DNA from: Desulfosporosinus sp. | Lineage (GTDB): Bacteria > Bacillota > Desulfitobacteriia > Desulfitobacteriales > Desulfitobacteriaceae | Direction of reading: 5' to 3' | DNA: 64,000 nucleotides | Assembly (NCBI GenBank): GCA_020692355.1 | Contig: JAIMKP010000002.1 | Location: forward strand, 59,248 to 123,247 | In this document: positions 53,865 through 62,111 of the stretch, one piece after another | How positions within the stretch are numbered: the first letter of the stretch is position 1 | How the letters are laid out: each line of letters opens with the position of its first letter | The notes under the pieces: model-generated | The model's database searches: none | The model's input: only the letters and a program-made list of their open reading frames with translations | What the model was told of the DNA's origin: nothing | Made by a program: the position numbers and the translations under genes

Positions 53865-54872
53865 CTAGTTGGGCAAAAGTTTAGGCGTATAAAGCCCGAA
53901 ACCCGTCTCTTCCGTTAAGGCTCTGTCTTCCGCCTCTTTGAAGGAAGCAATTGAGCCTGAAGCACGCCCCTGAGTCACGATGGTCTTGATAAAGCGCCCC
54001 GTGATGATCGATTCATGTCCCATTCCTTCCACCCCTTCCAGAAAGAAGGCAGCAAAGCCCACCACTTCCAATTCATGCACGGAGTTTCCCTGGTATGAGA
54101 GGATCTTGACAACCGGCACATAGACGATCTCCGGAGCATCTGGGTCATGATCCTCAAACGTGTTGCGCGGTTCACGTTCATCTTCATCCATTCGGTAAGC
54201 CATCGCTTCCGCTGTCTTGCCGCTGATATTTCCGTGCTCGACATCCAGGACCTGACCCACGCTGATCACGCCCTGATAACCATACTTAAGATCCGTCTCA
54301 TAGTTTTGTGCACCCTGCCCACTCAGCTGAACAGGCCCGTACCAACCATGGTCCCCCTCTCCTCCCCCTTCTTTTAATTGATATTCCACCCCATATTCCA
54401 GGGATTGTTCTTCGATACTTAAGGGGACGATCCCCGTGAGGGAGGTTGGTGACACCATCATCGCTTTAGCTTCGGCCCCGATGGCGGTGGACTGAACTCC
54501 CCAAATGACTGCCAAATAAGCCGGGACATTTTCCTCTGCCCGCACGCGGATTTGCGTATTATAGGCTGAAAACGTGACATCGATCGCTTGAACTCCATTC
54601 TTATGAGCATATTCTTCGGCGACCGCCTGGGCCTGGGCAGGATCCCCGGGGAGTTCCTGGACCCCGGCCAGGGCGGCAGCATCCACCGCATTTTGCAGAT
54701 GGGCATGTTTGGCATAGAGGATCCCCACATCCGTGACCAAGGCCGCAAACCCGGTCAGAACCGTGAAAGCGAGGGCTAGAAGTACGGCGACACTTCCTCG
54801 TTCTCCTCTTCTTTCACTATCTTTTTTGTTGCCTTGTATGTTGGTTCTTTCCTTCCCTCTGTCCCTTGCCAT
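53865..54872 (-). CDS. tadG: TadG-like pseudopilin or assembly protein
   Basis: A 335-residue protein. The pseudopilin-like N-terminus is RGSVAVLLALAFTVLTGFAA at about 24-43, followed by VTDVGILYAKHAHLQNAVDA, the Tad pre-pilin-like signature of TadG proteins. The remaining 260 residues are extracellular and not conserved to my eye, with an acidic loop rich in Glu/Asp (DEDEREPRNTFEDHDPD). It starts with ATG behind GGAGG. It lies 13 bases behind tadE. Confidence 0.82.
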   Translation of the reverse strand: MARDRGKERTNIQGNKKDSERRGERGSVAVLLALAFTVLTGFAALVTDVGILYAKHAHLQNAVDAAALAGVQELPGDPAQAQAVAEEYAHKNGVQAIDVTFSAYNTQIRVRAEENVPAYLAVIWGVQSTAIGAEAKAMMVSPTSLTGIVPLSIEEQSLEYGVEYQLKEGGGEGDHGWYGPVQLSGQGAQNYETDLKYGYQGVISVGQVLDVEHGNISGKTAEAMAYRMDEDEREPRNTFEDHDPDAPEIVYVPVVKILSYQGNSVHELEVVGFAAFFLEGVEGMGHESIITGRFIKTIVTQGRASGSIASFKEAEDRALTEETGFGLYTPKLLPN

Positions 54873-54885
54873 CTTCTGTTCCTCC

Positions 54886-55281
54886 CTATTCCAGGCGCAT
54901 GCTCAAGCTTGCCCCCACGAGCACCGGATTGGGGAATCCCTGGACCACCGGAATGATGAGCTGAACCGGATAATTGACACTAATCGTGGCATTTTGACCC
55001 GATTGTCTTTGCGCAAAACTCGGGCTAATCTCAATATCAAGCAGAGTTGGATCGAGCGCCGGGGCAGCCCGTAAAACAGCGTCCCTGATGGCTGCATCAT
55101 CTCCTCCAACACTGGCGACCCTGGCTCCTGCACGGGCCGCGTTGTTCACGGTGATATAAGCATATCCAACACGCCCCATTTCGGTAACTCCAAACACCAA
55201 CAGCAACAGCAGAGGAAGTACTAAAGCCATTTCCGTCAAGGCCTGGCCGCTTTCTTCCTTGCTACACTTGCGCCAGAACAT
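54886..55281 (-). CDS. tadE: TadE-like minor pilin
   Basis: A 131-residue TadE-family protein. A prepilin-like Glu and hydrophobic stretch EESGQALTEMALVLPLLLLL at about 8-27 is followed by VFGVTEMGRVGYAYITVNNAARAGAR, the TadE signature. The C-terminal region is a beta-rich domain. It is a minor pilin or a structural base. The ATG follows AGGGGG. It lies 13 bases behind the prepilin peptidase gene. Confidence 0.88.
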   Translation of the reverse strand: MFWRKCSKEESGQALTEMALVLPLLLLLVFGVTEMGRVGYAYITVNNAARAGARVASVGGDDAAIRDAVLRAAPALDPTLLDIEISPSFAQRQSGQNATISVNYPVQLIIPVVQGFPNPVLVGASLSMRLE

Positions 55282-55294
55282 GCTTACAACCCCC

Positions 55295-55798
55295 TCATCC
55301 TAGGAACAAGGCCAATAAAGCACCTACGCCCAAAGCAAATCCGTAAGGAAATTTTTCCTGTCGGGCTGAACGGATATCTTCCGCCAGATCCTTTGGGGTG
55401 GTCAAAAAGGGCATTATGTATACAAACCGCTTGAGCGTCAGCAACAGAGCCTGGCGCCGCGCGAGCAAAATTGCTGAGATCAACCCACCACATAGGGCTC
55501 CGTAGAGAAAGGCCGCTAAAACAAAACGAACGCCTCCAAAGGCACCGATCACGGCCAGAAACTTGACATCTCCGCCGCCCATCCCGCCCAGAAGATAGGG
55601 AATGAGCATCAAAAGGAACCCAATTCCCGCACCGAGTAGGCTTTCTTGCAAGCCCAGCCATCCCTTTTGATAAGTCTGAAGACCCACCGCCACTAGGAAC
55701 GCGGGAACCAAGAGGGCATTATATATTTTTTGTTGACGCCAATCCGTCCAAATCGCGAAGGCAATCGTCATGCTTAAGCCGAGCTCAGTCACTCCCAT
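55295..55798 (-). CDS. tadV: Prepilin peptidase TadV/CpaA
   Basis: A 167-residue membrane aspartyl protease of the A24 family without an N-terminal methylase domain. The catalytic motif is GMGGGDVKFLAVIGAF with Asp; the first Asp is in AIWTDWRQQKIYNALL at about 18. It has five or six hydrophobic segments. It cleaves the Flp and TadE/G prepilins. The ATG follows AGGAGGG. It lies behind the flp gene, separated by a hairpin. Confidence 0.9.
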   Translation of the reverse strand: MGVTELGLSMTIAFAIWTDWRQQKIYNALLVPAFLVAVGLQTYQKGWLGLQESLLGAGIGFLLMLIPYLLGGMGGGDVKFLAVIGAFGGVRFVLAAFLYGALCGGLISAILLARRQALLLTLKRFVYIMPFLTTPKDLAEDIRSARQEKFPYGFALGVGALLALFLG

Positions 55799-55823
55799 GA
55801 TACCCTCCTAGTCCGGTGGACAA

Positions 55824-55850
55824 GGACCCTACTGCCTCACAGTAGGGTCC
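55824..55850 (-). other. Hairpin between flp and tadV, partial terminator
   Basis: Perfect 11-bp stem GGACCCTACTG/CAGTAGGGTCC with a five-base loop. On the minus strand it is followed by TTGTCC rather than a run of T, so full termination is unlikely. It would stabilise the upstream pilin message and limit read-through. Confidence 0.75.
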
Positions 55851-55919
55851 CGGTTCACGAGCTAAATTTTGGTGCCCATCGATACCAAGCAAACAAACTA
55901 GTCAACAAGTCCTCAGTGC

Positions 55920-56087
55920 TTATTTATTAAGTTCAGTGGAGATGGCAGTAAACTTGTTTAACAAACCTGTTCCCATGGCCGTAAGCGCTCCAATCACAAC
56001 CACCGCAATCAAGGCGATAATCAAACCATACTCACTCATTCCTTGGCCAGCCTCGTCCTTCAAGAGTCCCAATAATTTCGATTTCAT
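55920..56087 (-). CDS. flp: Flp/Fap major pilin
   Basis: A 55-residue prepilin. The Flp signature is GQGMSEYGLIIALIAVVVIG: a Gly before the cleavage site, Glu at +5, Tyr at +6, then a hydrophobic segment. The cleavage is after Gly16. The mature pilin is about 39 residues and ends KFTAISTELNK. It assembles into a thin, bundle-forming pilus for adhesion. AAGGAGGG lies six bases before the ATG, and the gene has its own promoter. It is the first gene of the tad cluster. Confidence 0.93.
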   Translation of the reverse strand: MKSKLLGLLKDEAGQGMSEYGLIIALIAVVVIGALTAMGTGLLNKFTAISTELNK

Positions 56088-56134
56088 CCGAATCCCTCCT
56101 TAAAAATTCCGCCCTTAGAGTATTTTCTGGTTTA

Positions 56135-56162
56135 ATTATAGCGCAGTCCCCTTGTCCTACAA
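56135..56162 (-). promoter_or_regulatory. Promoter of the flp-tad locus
   Basis: Perfect TATAAT (56135-56140) with a weak -35 TTGTAG (16-bp spacer) on the minus strand; the leader is about 42 bases. Confidence 0.65.
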
Positions 56163-56279
56163 TCCGACAAACGTCTCGATTGAAGCTGACTTTGGGGCCT
56201 GTTTATCCCTACCCTTCGCCTTACCCGGATTAGGACCTATAGCACCCATAGTCTAGCACAGGACCCATTACCTCTTCAC

Positions 56280-57092
56280 TTAGGACAACTTCCCACTGGT
56301 CTTTGCTGCTTCAGCTAACCATTGTTCAGCGGCAAAGTTCAAAGGTAGAGTCCGCATATCCTCCCAAACATAGTCTGCGAGCGCATGCTCTCGCAGGTCA
56401 AATTCTTTGAAGTAATCGCCACAGTTGTGGCAAACCACGATTTCTACGCCTGGATATTCCTCAGAATGTAAATAATTTTGTTCTGATGCTTGTTCACTTC
56501 CACAGAGAATGCAGCCAACCCGCTTTGTCGCCCATTCGTGCCCACACGTTTGACAGAAGCGATAGCGTTTGCCAACCGGGGGTGCGAGCAAGGCCAAGCG
56601 CGTCTCCTCGCCGCAGACCGGACAAATGGAGTGTTCCCAATCTTGACCGGCAGTCTCTAACCGTTCTGGTTCTAACTGAGCTTTCGCTAGGCGAGCCACT
56701 CCTGATAAAGCAAAATACAAGCGAGTCAACTGTACCTGATCTCGGATCTTACCATATGCTTTATACTCAGAAAGCATTTCCTGCATAGCCTCGTAAGAAT
56801 TTTCGGCCTCAACAGCAGCGTTTAACTTTTCCCAGAGGTCGAGCACCGCATCCTCCGGAAGCTGTTCGAGGGTAAAATAGGATCTCGCTTTAGCCTCACT
56901 CACGGCTATCCCCCGTTTCCAGGTGCTTAAACGGGTTGCATTTTCCTTCTGCCAAGTTTCCGAAACCTCGAGTAATTTCTCATATGCCTGACGAGCCGTG
57001 CTCATCTCCTCAGCCAACAGTTTTTCCACCTTTAATTCTGTGTCTACCGATTCTGTTTGTTCGTTCTCTTCCGTTTGTTCGTCCTCTTTCAT
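56280..57092 (-). CDS. fdhE: Formate dehydrogenase accessory protein FdhE
   Basis: A 270-residue protein. It has four paired Cys motifs, each CxxC, in the C-terminal half: CPVCGEE, CQTCGHEW, CILCGSEQ and CHNCGDYF, which bind iron or zinc. The acidic, Glu-rich first 30 residues are a lineage-specific extension. FdhE binds the catalytic subunit before Tat export and is needed to activate it. The ATG follows GGAGGG. It lies 167 bases behind fdhI, with a hairpin in between. Confidence 0.92.
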   Translation of the reverse strand: MKEDEQTEENEQTESVDTELKVEKLLAEEMSTARQAYEKLLEVSETWQKENATRLSTWKRGIAVSEAKARSYFTLEQLPEDAVLDLWEKLNAAVEAENSYEAMQEMLSEYKAYGKIRDQVQLTRLYFALSGVARLAKAQLEPERLETAGQDWEHSICPVCGEETRLALLAPPVGKRYRFCQTCGHEWATKRVGCILCGSEQASEQNYLHSEEYPGVEIVVCHNCGDYFKEFDLREHALADYVWEDMRTLPLNFAAEQWLAEAAKTSGKLS

Positions 57093-57217
57093 CGTATCCC
57101 TCCGTTAACGGTCTTAATGTAACCCAATGCATGCTCATATTCGAGCTTTATAGTTATTCGTCCTGTTGTTCTATTTTTTCACAAAACCATCGGAGGAAGA
57201 ATCTTCGTGTAAAGAAG

Positions 57218-57248
57218 CGAGGCGGCAGAGTCTCGCCCAGCCGCCTCG
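57218..57248 (-). terminator. Hairpin between fdhI and fdhE
   Basis: Nine-pair stem CGAGGCGGC/GCCGCCTCG with a 13-base loop and CTTCTTT after it on the minus strand; a weak terminator that would reduce fdhE relative to fdhABI. Confidence 0.6.
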
Positions 57249-57259
57249 CCTTTAAAAGG

Positions 57260-57961
57260 CTACTTGCCCGGCACTGCCCGTTGTTGATTTTTTACGCGCT
57301 CATACCAAGCCGCATGATGAGCCTTGGCAAACTTCGTAGGGACATAGCCACTCAACATTCCAAAGATGGAAACTCGAGAGTCAGGATGCAAAAGCCCCAA
57401 GTACATGTGTCCGATCACGGCCGCCGTCATCACAAACATGGACAAGTCATGCACCGGATAAGCCCAGCGCACAAGTCCGGCGGGGAACTGAGTACTAAAC
57501 CACATGACAACTCCACTCACGGTGATGAAAAATGAGCCAAAAATCGTCAGCAAGGAGTTGATCTTTTCCCCCCCGTTGTACTTATCCTGCGCTGGGTAAT
57601 CGCCATGCCCACCAAAAAATTCTTTAGGAAAAGCGCTAATATGCTGCCAATCCGCTTTGGTGAAGTGAAAGGCTGATTTCAGCCACTCCCAGTGGTAACG
57701 GCTATCCCCAATAAAGAACATAGCTCCTGCCACTACGACGAACACCACGGCTATCAGGCGGTGAATCAAGCGCGCAACCTGAACCCCACCGAAGATAACC
57801 ATTGCCGGCCGAAAGGACAAGCTTAAAATTCCTAATCCCGTAAAAAGCAGCAGGAAAAAGGAGCTGGCATGTACCCAGTGGCTGATGCGCTCACCCCGAG
57901 TAAACCTGAGAACCTTTTCCGGTTGTACTTCCTGTATCCCATCTCTCTGAGTATCTAACAT
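57260..57961 (-). CDS. fdhI: Formate dehydrogenase cytochrome b subunit
   Basis: A 233-residue membrane cytochrome b of the FdnI/NarI-type. Four hydrophobic helices are at about 28-50, 65-85, 130-150 and 170-190 with His residues for two hemes, for example RISHWVHASSFFLLLFTGLG at the start and VIGHMYLGLLHPDSRVS near 190. It passes electrons from the Fe-S subunit to the quinone pool. The ATG of this gene overlaps the TGA of fdhB (TGATG), so the two are translationally coupled. Confidence 0.93.
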   Translation of the reverse strand: MLDTQRDGIQEVQPEKVLRFTRGERISHWVHASSFFLLLFTGLGILSLSFRPAMVIFGGVQVARLIHRLIAVVFVVVAGAMFFIGDSRYHWEWLKSAFHFTKADWQHISAFPKEFFGGHGDYPAQDKYNGGEKINSLLTIFGSFFITVSGVVMWFSTQFPAGLVRWAYPVHDLSMFVMTAAVIGHMYLGLLHPDSRVSIFGMLSGYVPTKFAKAHHAAWYERVKNQQRAVPGK

Positions 57962-58788
57962 CAGCGCTCTCCTCCTTTTTCTTGTTTTGATCCATCGCTT
58001 AAATCCTTTTTCTCACTTCCAGAACTGTAGCGACCTTTGAGCAGATTCCCTAGAACTCCGACCACGACAGCCGCTGCCGCTCCACCCACGGCGAAGGTTC
58101 CTACTGGACGAACAAGGTCTTGCCAAAGATTTAACGAGAGAGGCATGGTTGGATTGAGCGGAAGCCCGTAGACATCCGGACTATCCAAGAGGAGATAGAC
58201 AAACGTCGTACCACCCATTTCCATCTCTCCGTAAAGTCTGGCCTGCGGATGCTTTTTCTTCACCTCTGTCAATCGAGCTTTCGCTTTGGGAAGAAGTGTG
58301 TCACGATCCCCGTACTCCAATGCTCCCGGCTGACAGGTCTGAACACAAGCCGGTGTTAAATTGTTCTCCACCCGATCAATACAACCCGTACATTTGTAAG
58401 CTTTCTTGCGCACCTCATCCACTTTGGGCACACCAAAGGGACAGTTTTCCACACAGTAGCCGCAACCAATGCACTTATCTTGGTCGATGACCACATAGCC
58501 GGAATCGGTCTTGTGAATCGCATCGGATGAGCAAGACTTGAGACAGGCGGGTTCGGCACAGTGAAAGCACTGGGCCTTACGCATATACCAGTTCATGGTA
58601 TCGTTCTGATATTTCTCAACAAAAGTCAAGTATGTCCATGTATTCGGCGTAAAATCCTTCATCGTTTGATAGCTGGTCACAAGGTGCGTTTTTTCTGCAG
58701 GAAGCTCGTTCCATTCCTTGCAGGCAACCGTACAAGCCTTGCAACCCGTACACTTGGAGGTGTCAACAAAAACCGTTTTCCGTGCCAT
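57961..58788 (-). CDS. fdhB: Formate dehydrogenase iron-sulfur subunit
   Basis: A 275-residue protein with four [4Fe-4S] sites: CTGCKACTVACKEW at about 14-27, CFHCAEPACLKSC near 75, CIGCGYCVENCPFG near 106 and CTGCIDRVENNLTPACVQTC near 133. A single C-terminal helix (VGTFAVGGAAAAVVVGVLG) near 240 anchors it in the membrane. It carries electrons from FdhA to FdhI. The ATG follows AAGGAGGG. It is one base behind fdhA. Confidence 0.94.
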   Translation of the reverse strand: MARKTVFVDTSKCTGCKACTVACKEWNELPAEKTHLVTSYQTMKDFTPNTWTYLTFVEKYQNDTMNWYMRKAQCFHCAEPACLKSCSSDAIHKTDSGYVVIDQDKCIGCGYCVENCPFGVPKVDEVRKKAYKCTGCIDRVENNLTPACVQTCQPGALEYGDRDTLLPKAKARLTEVKKKHPQARLYGEMEMGGTTFVYLLLDSPDVYGLPLNPTMPLSLNLWQDLVRPVGTFAVGGAAAAVVVGVLGNLLKGRYSSGSEKKDLSDGSKQEKGGER

Positions 58789-58789
58789 C

Positions 58790-61700
58790 TCAAGCCCTCC
58801 TTATATTGACCAGACATACCTTGTACTCGGGAGTCCCTGCCCCCGGATCCAACGCAGCGATGGTCAATTCGTTGGTGCTCGGGCCCGGACTAAGCGAAGC
58901 GAAGCCCCAGCTCCAGGGCATTCCAATGGTCTCAGTGTCTTTGCCATTCACTTGGTAGGTCTGCAGGCGATCCGTCACAAGACAATACACCGTCACCTTG
59001 CCGCGGGCCGAAGAGACCTCCACTTTATCTCCCTCTTTGACACCGACCTTCTGCGCCAGATTCTTGCTAATCTCCACAAAAGGCTCGGGCATGAGCTCAT
59101 TCAGCCAAGGAATGTTGCGCGTCACACCACCGGCACAGAAATGCTCGACGATGCCATAGGTCGTCAATACGTAAGGGAAATTTTCCGGTTTGCCGCGCTT
59201 TTGAATATCCGGGAAAGCGGATGGAACTAGGGCCGCTGGATTTTGCGAAACCTTCGGGTGCAGTAAATTGACCGTAGGGCTCTCTATCGGTTCATAAAAT
59301 TCAGGAAGAGGGCCATCGACACAAAGGCCTGCGGGTCGAATACCGATCACTGGAAGTGCATCTGCAGGTGGAGTCTGTGGCAGTCCACTCATATATTTTG
59401 CGGCAAAGAGACGCCCAACACCCTCTGGATTCATGCGAAACGCCTGTTTTCCCTCGGGAGTATCCGGCGCTTTCGTCTTATCCACCACATCCGGACCATC
59501 ATTGCCCACCCAAAGGTTTTTCGCCGAATCCCACCAAATAAGCTTGCGCTTGGAATCCACAGGCTGACCATTCACATCACAGGAGGCTCGATTGTAAAGA
59601 ATCCGAATATTACCCGGCCAAGCAAATGACCAATTATTAAACAGTCCGAGACCAGAAGGATCCGTATTGCCACGACGTGCTGCCAGATTGCCATTACCCG
59701 TCACCCCGGCGTAGATCCAGCAACCCGTAGAAACGCTGCCCAGCGGTGCTTTGAGATAATCCGCCAGTGTGGGCAAAAGCTTGCCCGTCGTCTCATCATA
59801 ACCGTTTAATTCCTGTAAAACTTTTAAGGCGCTCGGCTCCTCTCCATAATTCCAGCGTGCTTTAAGAATTGGCGTATCTTTGGCAGCCGTACTTCCAGCA
59901 TAGAGCCGACGGACTTTCTTAAATAGCGCATCCAGCATATCCAAGTCCGGCTTAGCTTCTCCTAAAGGTTTAATCGCCGCATCTTTCCATTGAATCCAGC
60001 GCGAAGAGTTCGTCAGGGAACCGTCCTTCTCATAGATAAAGGCCGCTGGGAACATAATGACTTCCGTTTTAATGTCAGCTGGGTTGACACCGGGTTCACG
60101 CCAGAACTGAGCAGTTTCAACCTCAAACAGGTCGGAAATAACCATCATATCGAGTTTTGTCAAAGCGGACCGCACGAGCTGACGATTGGGGATGGAAACG
60201 AGGGAATTGGAACCAATATTAAAAAGGAGCTTGAACTGCCCTTTTTCCATGAGTTCAAAGACCTTGACCATGGTCGCATTCGTCGCAGGATTCAGCTTCG
60301 GCAGAAAAGCAAAACCCCAGTCATTGTCTTTATTAGCTTGGTCACCAAACCAAGCTTTCAGCAGCGCAACAAGCGGTTTTTCTTGGATCGAGCCGTTGCG
60401 CACTAAATAATCACGCAACGTCTTATCCGTGCTGATCGGCGCTGGTAAATAGCCTGGCAGGTTATTGAACAGATTCGCCATATCCGTTGAACCTTGCACA
60501 TTCGGTTCGCCCCGCAGCGCATTGATCCCGCCACCCGCTTTACCGATATTGCCTAGAAGAAGTTGCATAACAGCATAAGCACGAATCCCCTGTACGGCCG
60601 TCGTGTGCTGCGTCATCCCTAAAGCATAGAGGATCGTTGCGGGTTTGGCTTTCGCTAACACATCCGCGATCGTTTTAATCTTCGCGGCAGGAATTCCGCT
60701 GATCTTTTCCGCTGTTTCAAAACTATAGCGTGAATAATGTTCTTTCAACTTGCTGAAGACGGTATCGGGATCGTCTAGGGTTTCAGCCTTCAAAGGTTTT
60801 TTATCAGGGCCAAGCTGATAGCTCCACGTATCCACACCATATTTATTCGTCTTAGGATCAAATCCAGAGAAAAGGCCCGCATCAAACTTGAAATCCGGGC
60901 TAACCTTGAGCAATGCATTCGTATAGTTCAGAACATATTGAGCATCATAAAGTTTATTCGCGAGAAGGTAGTTAATAATTGCGCCTAGATAAGCAATATC
61001 TGTACCCGGACGGATTTGGGCAAAGATGTCTGCTTTGCTCGCCGTCCGCGTGAAACGTGGATCAATAACAATGACTTTAGCCCCTTTTTCACGGGCTCGA
61101 TTGATCCAGTGCATGGCAATGGGATGATTCTCCGCACAGTTGCTCCCACCAATGAGGACTGCTTCCGCGTTTTGCAGGTCTGACCAAGAATTCGTCATTG
61201 CGCCGCGGCCAAAAGAAGGTGACAAACTTGCCACCGTCGGCGCGTGTCATATACGGGCCTGGTGCTCATTGTACGGTATCCCAAGCACCCGACAGAATTT
61301 GCTGATCAGGTAGGATTCTTCATTGTCCACTTCAGCAGAACCCAAAAAAGCAATCCCTTCAGCACGATTTACCTCAAACACTTCTGATTGACCTGTTTTA
61401 GCATTGACGATGGATTCTGATGCCTTCCACGAGGCATCACGTACTTCTTTTGCTTTCTTAGCGACACGATCCAAAGCCTCGTCCCAGGAAATCTCTTCCC
61501 AATCTTTGGCTCCAGGAGCACGGCGTTTAGGTTTCGTAACCCGTGCTGATGAATAGGCCACACTGCGCAGGCTAGCCGCTTTCGGGCACAAGGTGCCCGC
61601 ATTCGTCGGATGATCGGGATCCCCTTCCAAGTGGATGAGCTTCCCGTCCTTGACATACAAAAGCATACCGCAGCCGCCGGAACAGAAATGACAGATGCTT

Positions 61701-61837
61701 GGAATCTTTTTGCTTCCTTCAATTTTTAGGGCATACCCTTTGGCTTCTACCACTTCGGGATTAAGCCCCAACCCGGTAGCCACAGCCACGACAGACAGCC
61801 CACTCAGTTTGAGAAAACCGCGGCGTGAAATGTCCAT
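58790..61837 (-). CDS. fdhA: Selenocysteine-containing formate dehydrogenase alpha subunit
   Basis: A 1015-residue molybdo- or tungsto-bis-PGD enzyme. The Tat signal is SRRGFLKLSGLSVVAVATG (4-22); the [4Fe-4S] motif is CHFCSGGC (49-56) with Cys84. Selenocysteine is encoded by an in-frame TGA at residue 197, in the motif ARI-U-HAPTVASLSPSFGRGA that matches formate dehydrogenases, and is followed by an SECIS-like hairpin. The protein is thus read through; the window splits into two frames only if the TGA is taken as stop. The start ATG 61837 has AAGGAGGAG seven bases upstream. It oxidises formate at the outer face of the membrane, passes electrons to FdhB and needs SelB and SelC, which are not in the window. 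Confidence 0.95.
61218..61249 (-). promoter_or_regulatory. Selenocysteine UGA codon and SECIS-like hairpin of fdhA
   Basis: TGA at 61247-61249 is followed after 11 bases by the stem GGTGGCA/TGTCACC (61229-61235, 61218-61224) with loop AGTT. The spacing and apical GU match the E. coli fdhF element. Confidence 0.9.
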
Positions 61838-61906
61838 TCTTTCTCCTCCTTGTTTTGTACTAGCTTTCACAATGCCAGAATTTTTAGAAAAAGTGGATAT
61901 GTCGTT

Positions 61907-61935
61907 ATTTTAGCTGTGATCGAAATTACAGTCAC
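61907..61935 (-). promoter_or_regulatory. Candidate promoter of fdhABIE
   Basis: GTGACT (-35, 61930-61935), 17-bp spacer, TAAAAT (-10). The -35 is weak, consistent with an activator-dependent promoter; it overlaps a short dyad TTCAC-AAAC-GTGA. Confidence 0.5.
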
Positions 61936-61965
61936 GTTTGTGAACATAAAGGAAATAACAAAAAA

Positions 61966-61988
61966 CACTTTCGTAAATTACGTAAGTG
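61966..61988. promoter_or_regulatory. 23-bp palindrome, candidate operator of the fdh regulator
   Basis: CACTTTCGTAA-A-TTACGTAAGTG: 11-bp arms with one mismatched pair, centred at 61977, about 42 bp upstream of the candidate -35 centre. The position fits an activator site between the regulator gene and the fdh operon. Confidence 0.65.
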
Positions 61989-62002
61989 ATCTCCTTAAAT
62001 CA

Positions 62003-62026
62003 ACGCCCACTTGTAGAAGTGGGCGT
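62003..62026. other. Perfect 10-bp hairpin between regulator and fdh
   Basis: ACGCCCACTT-GTAG-AAGTGGGCGT. It has no run of T on the minus strand but TCTAAAA on the plus side. It resembles the ends of IS200/IS605-type elements, and a shorter relative lies at 33966-33981, but no transposase remains. Confidence 0.7.
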
Positions 62027-62035
62027 CTAAAACGC

Positions 62036-62069
62036 AAATAACCCGGAGCCGCAACTCTCCAGGTTATTT
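62036..62069 (-). terminator. Terminator of the membrane regulator gene
   Basis: AAATAACC and GGTTATTT with an inner GGAG/CTCC (one mismatch between), then GCGTTTTA on the minus strand. Confidence 0.75.
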
Positions 62070-62111
62070 CTGCCATATTTTCCGGTAACCAAATACTTTG
62101 GGATCTAGCTA

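Noticed and set aside
58790..61870. Two adjacent frames that could be a frameshifted or broken formate dehydrogenase
   Set aside because: They are in the same frame and separated only by a TGA at the selenocysteine position with an SECIS-like hairpin, so it is one intact gene.
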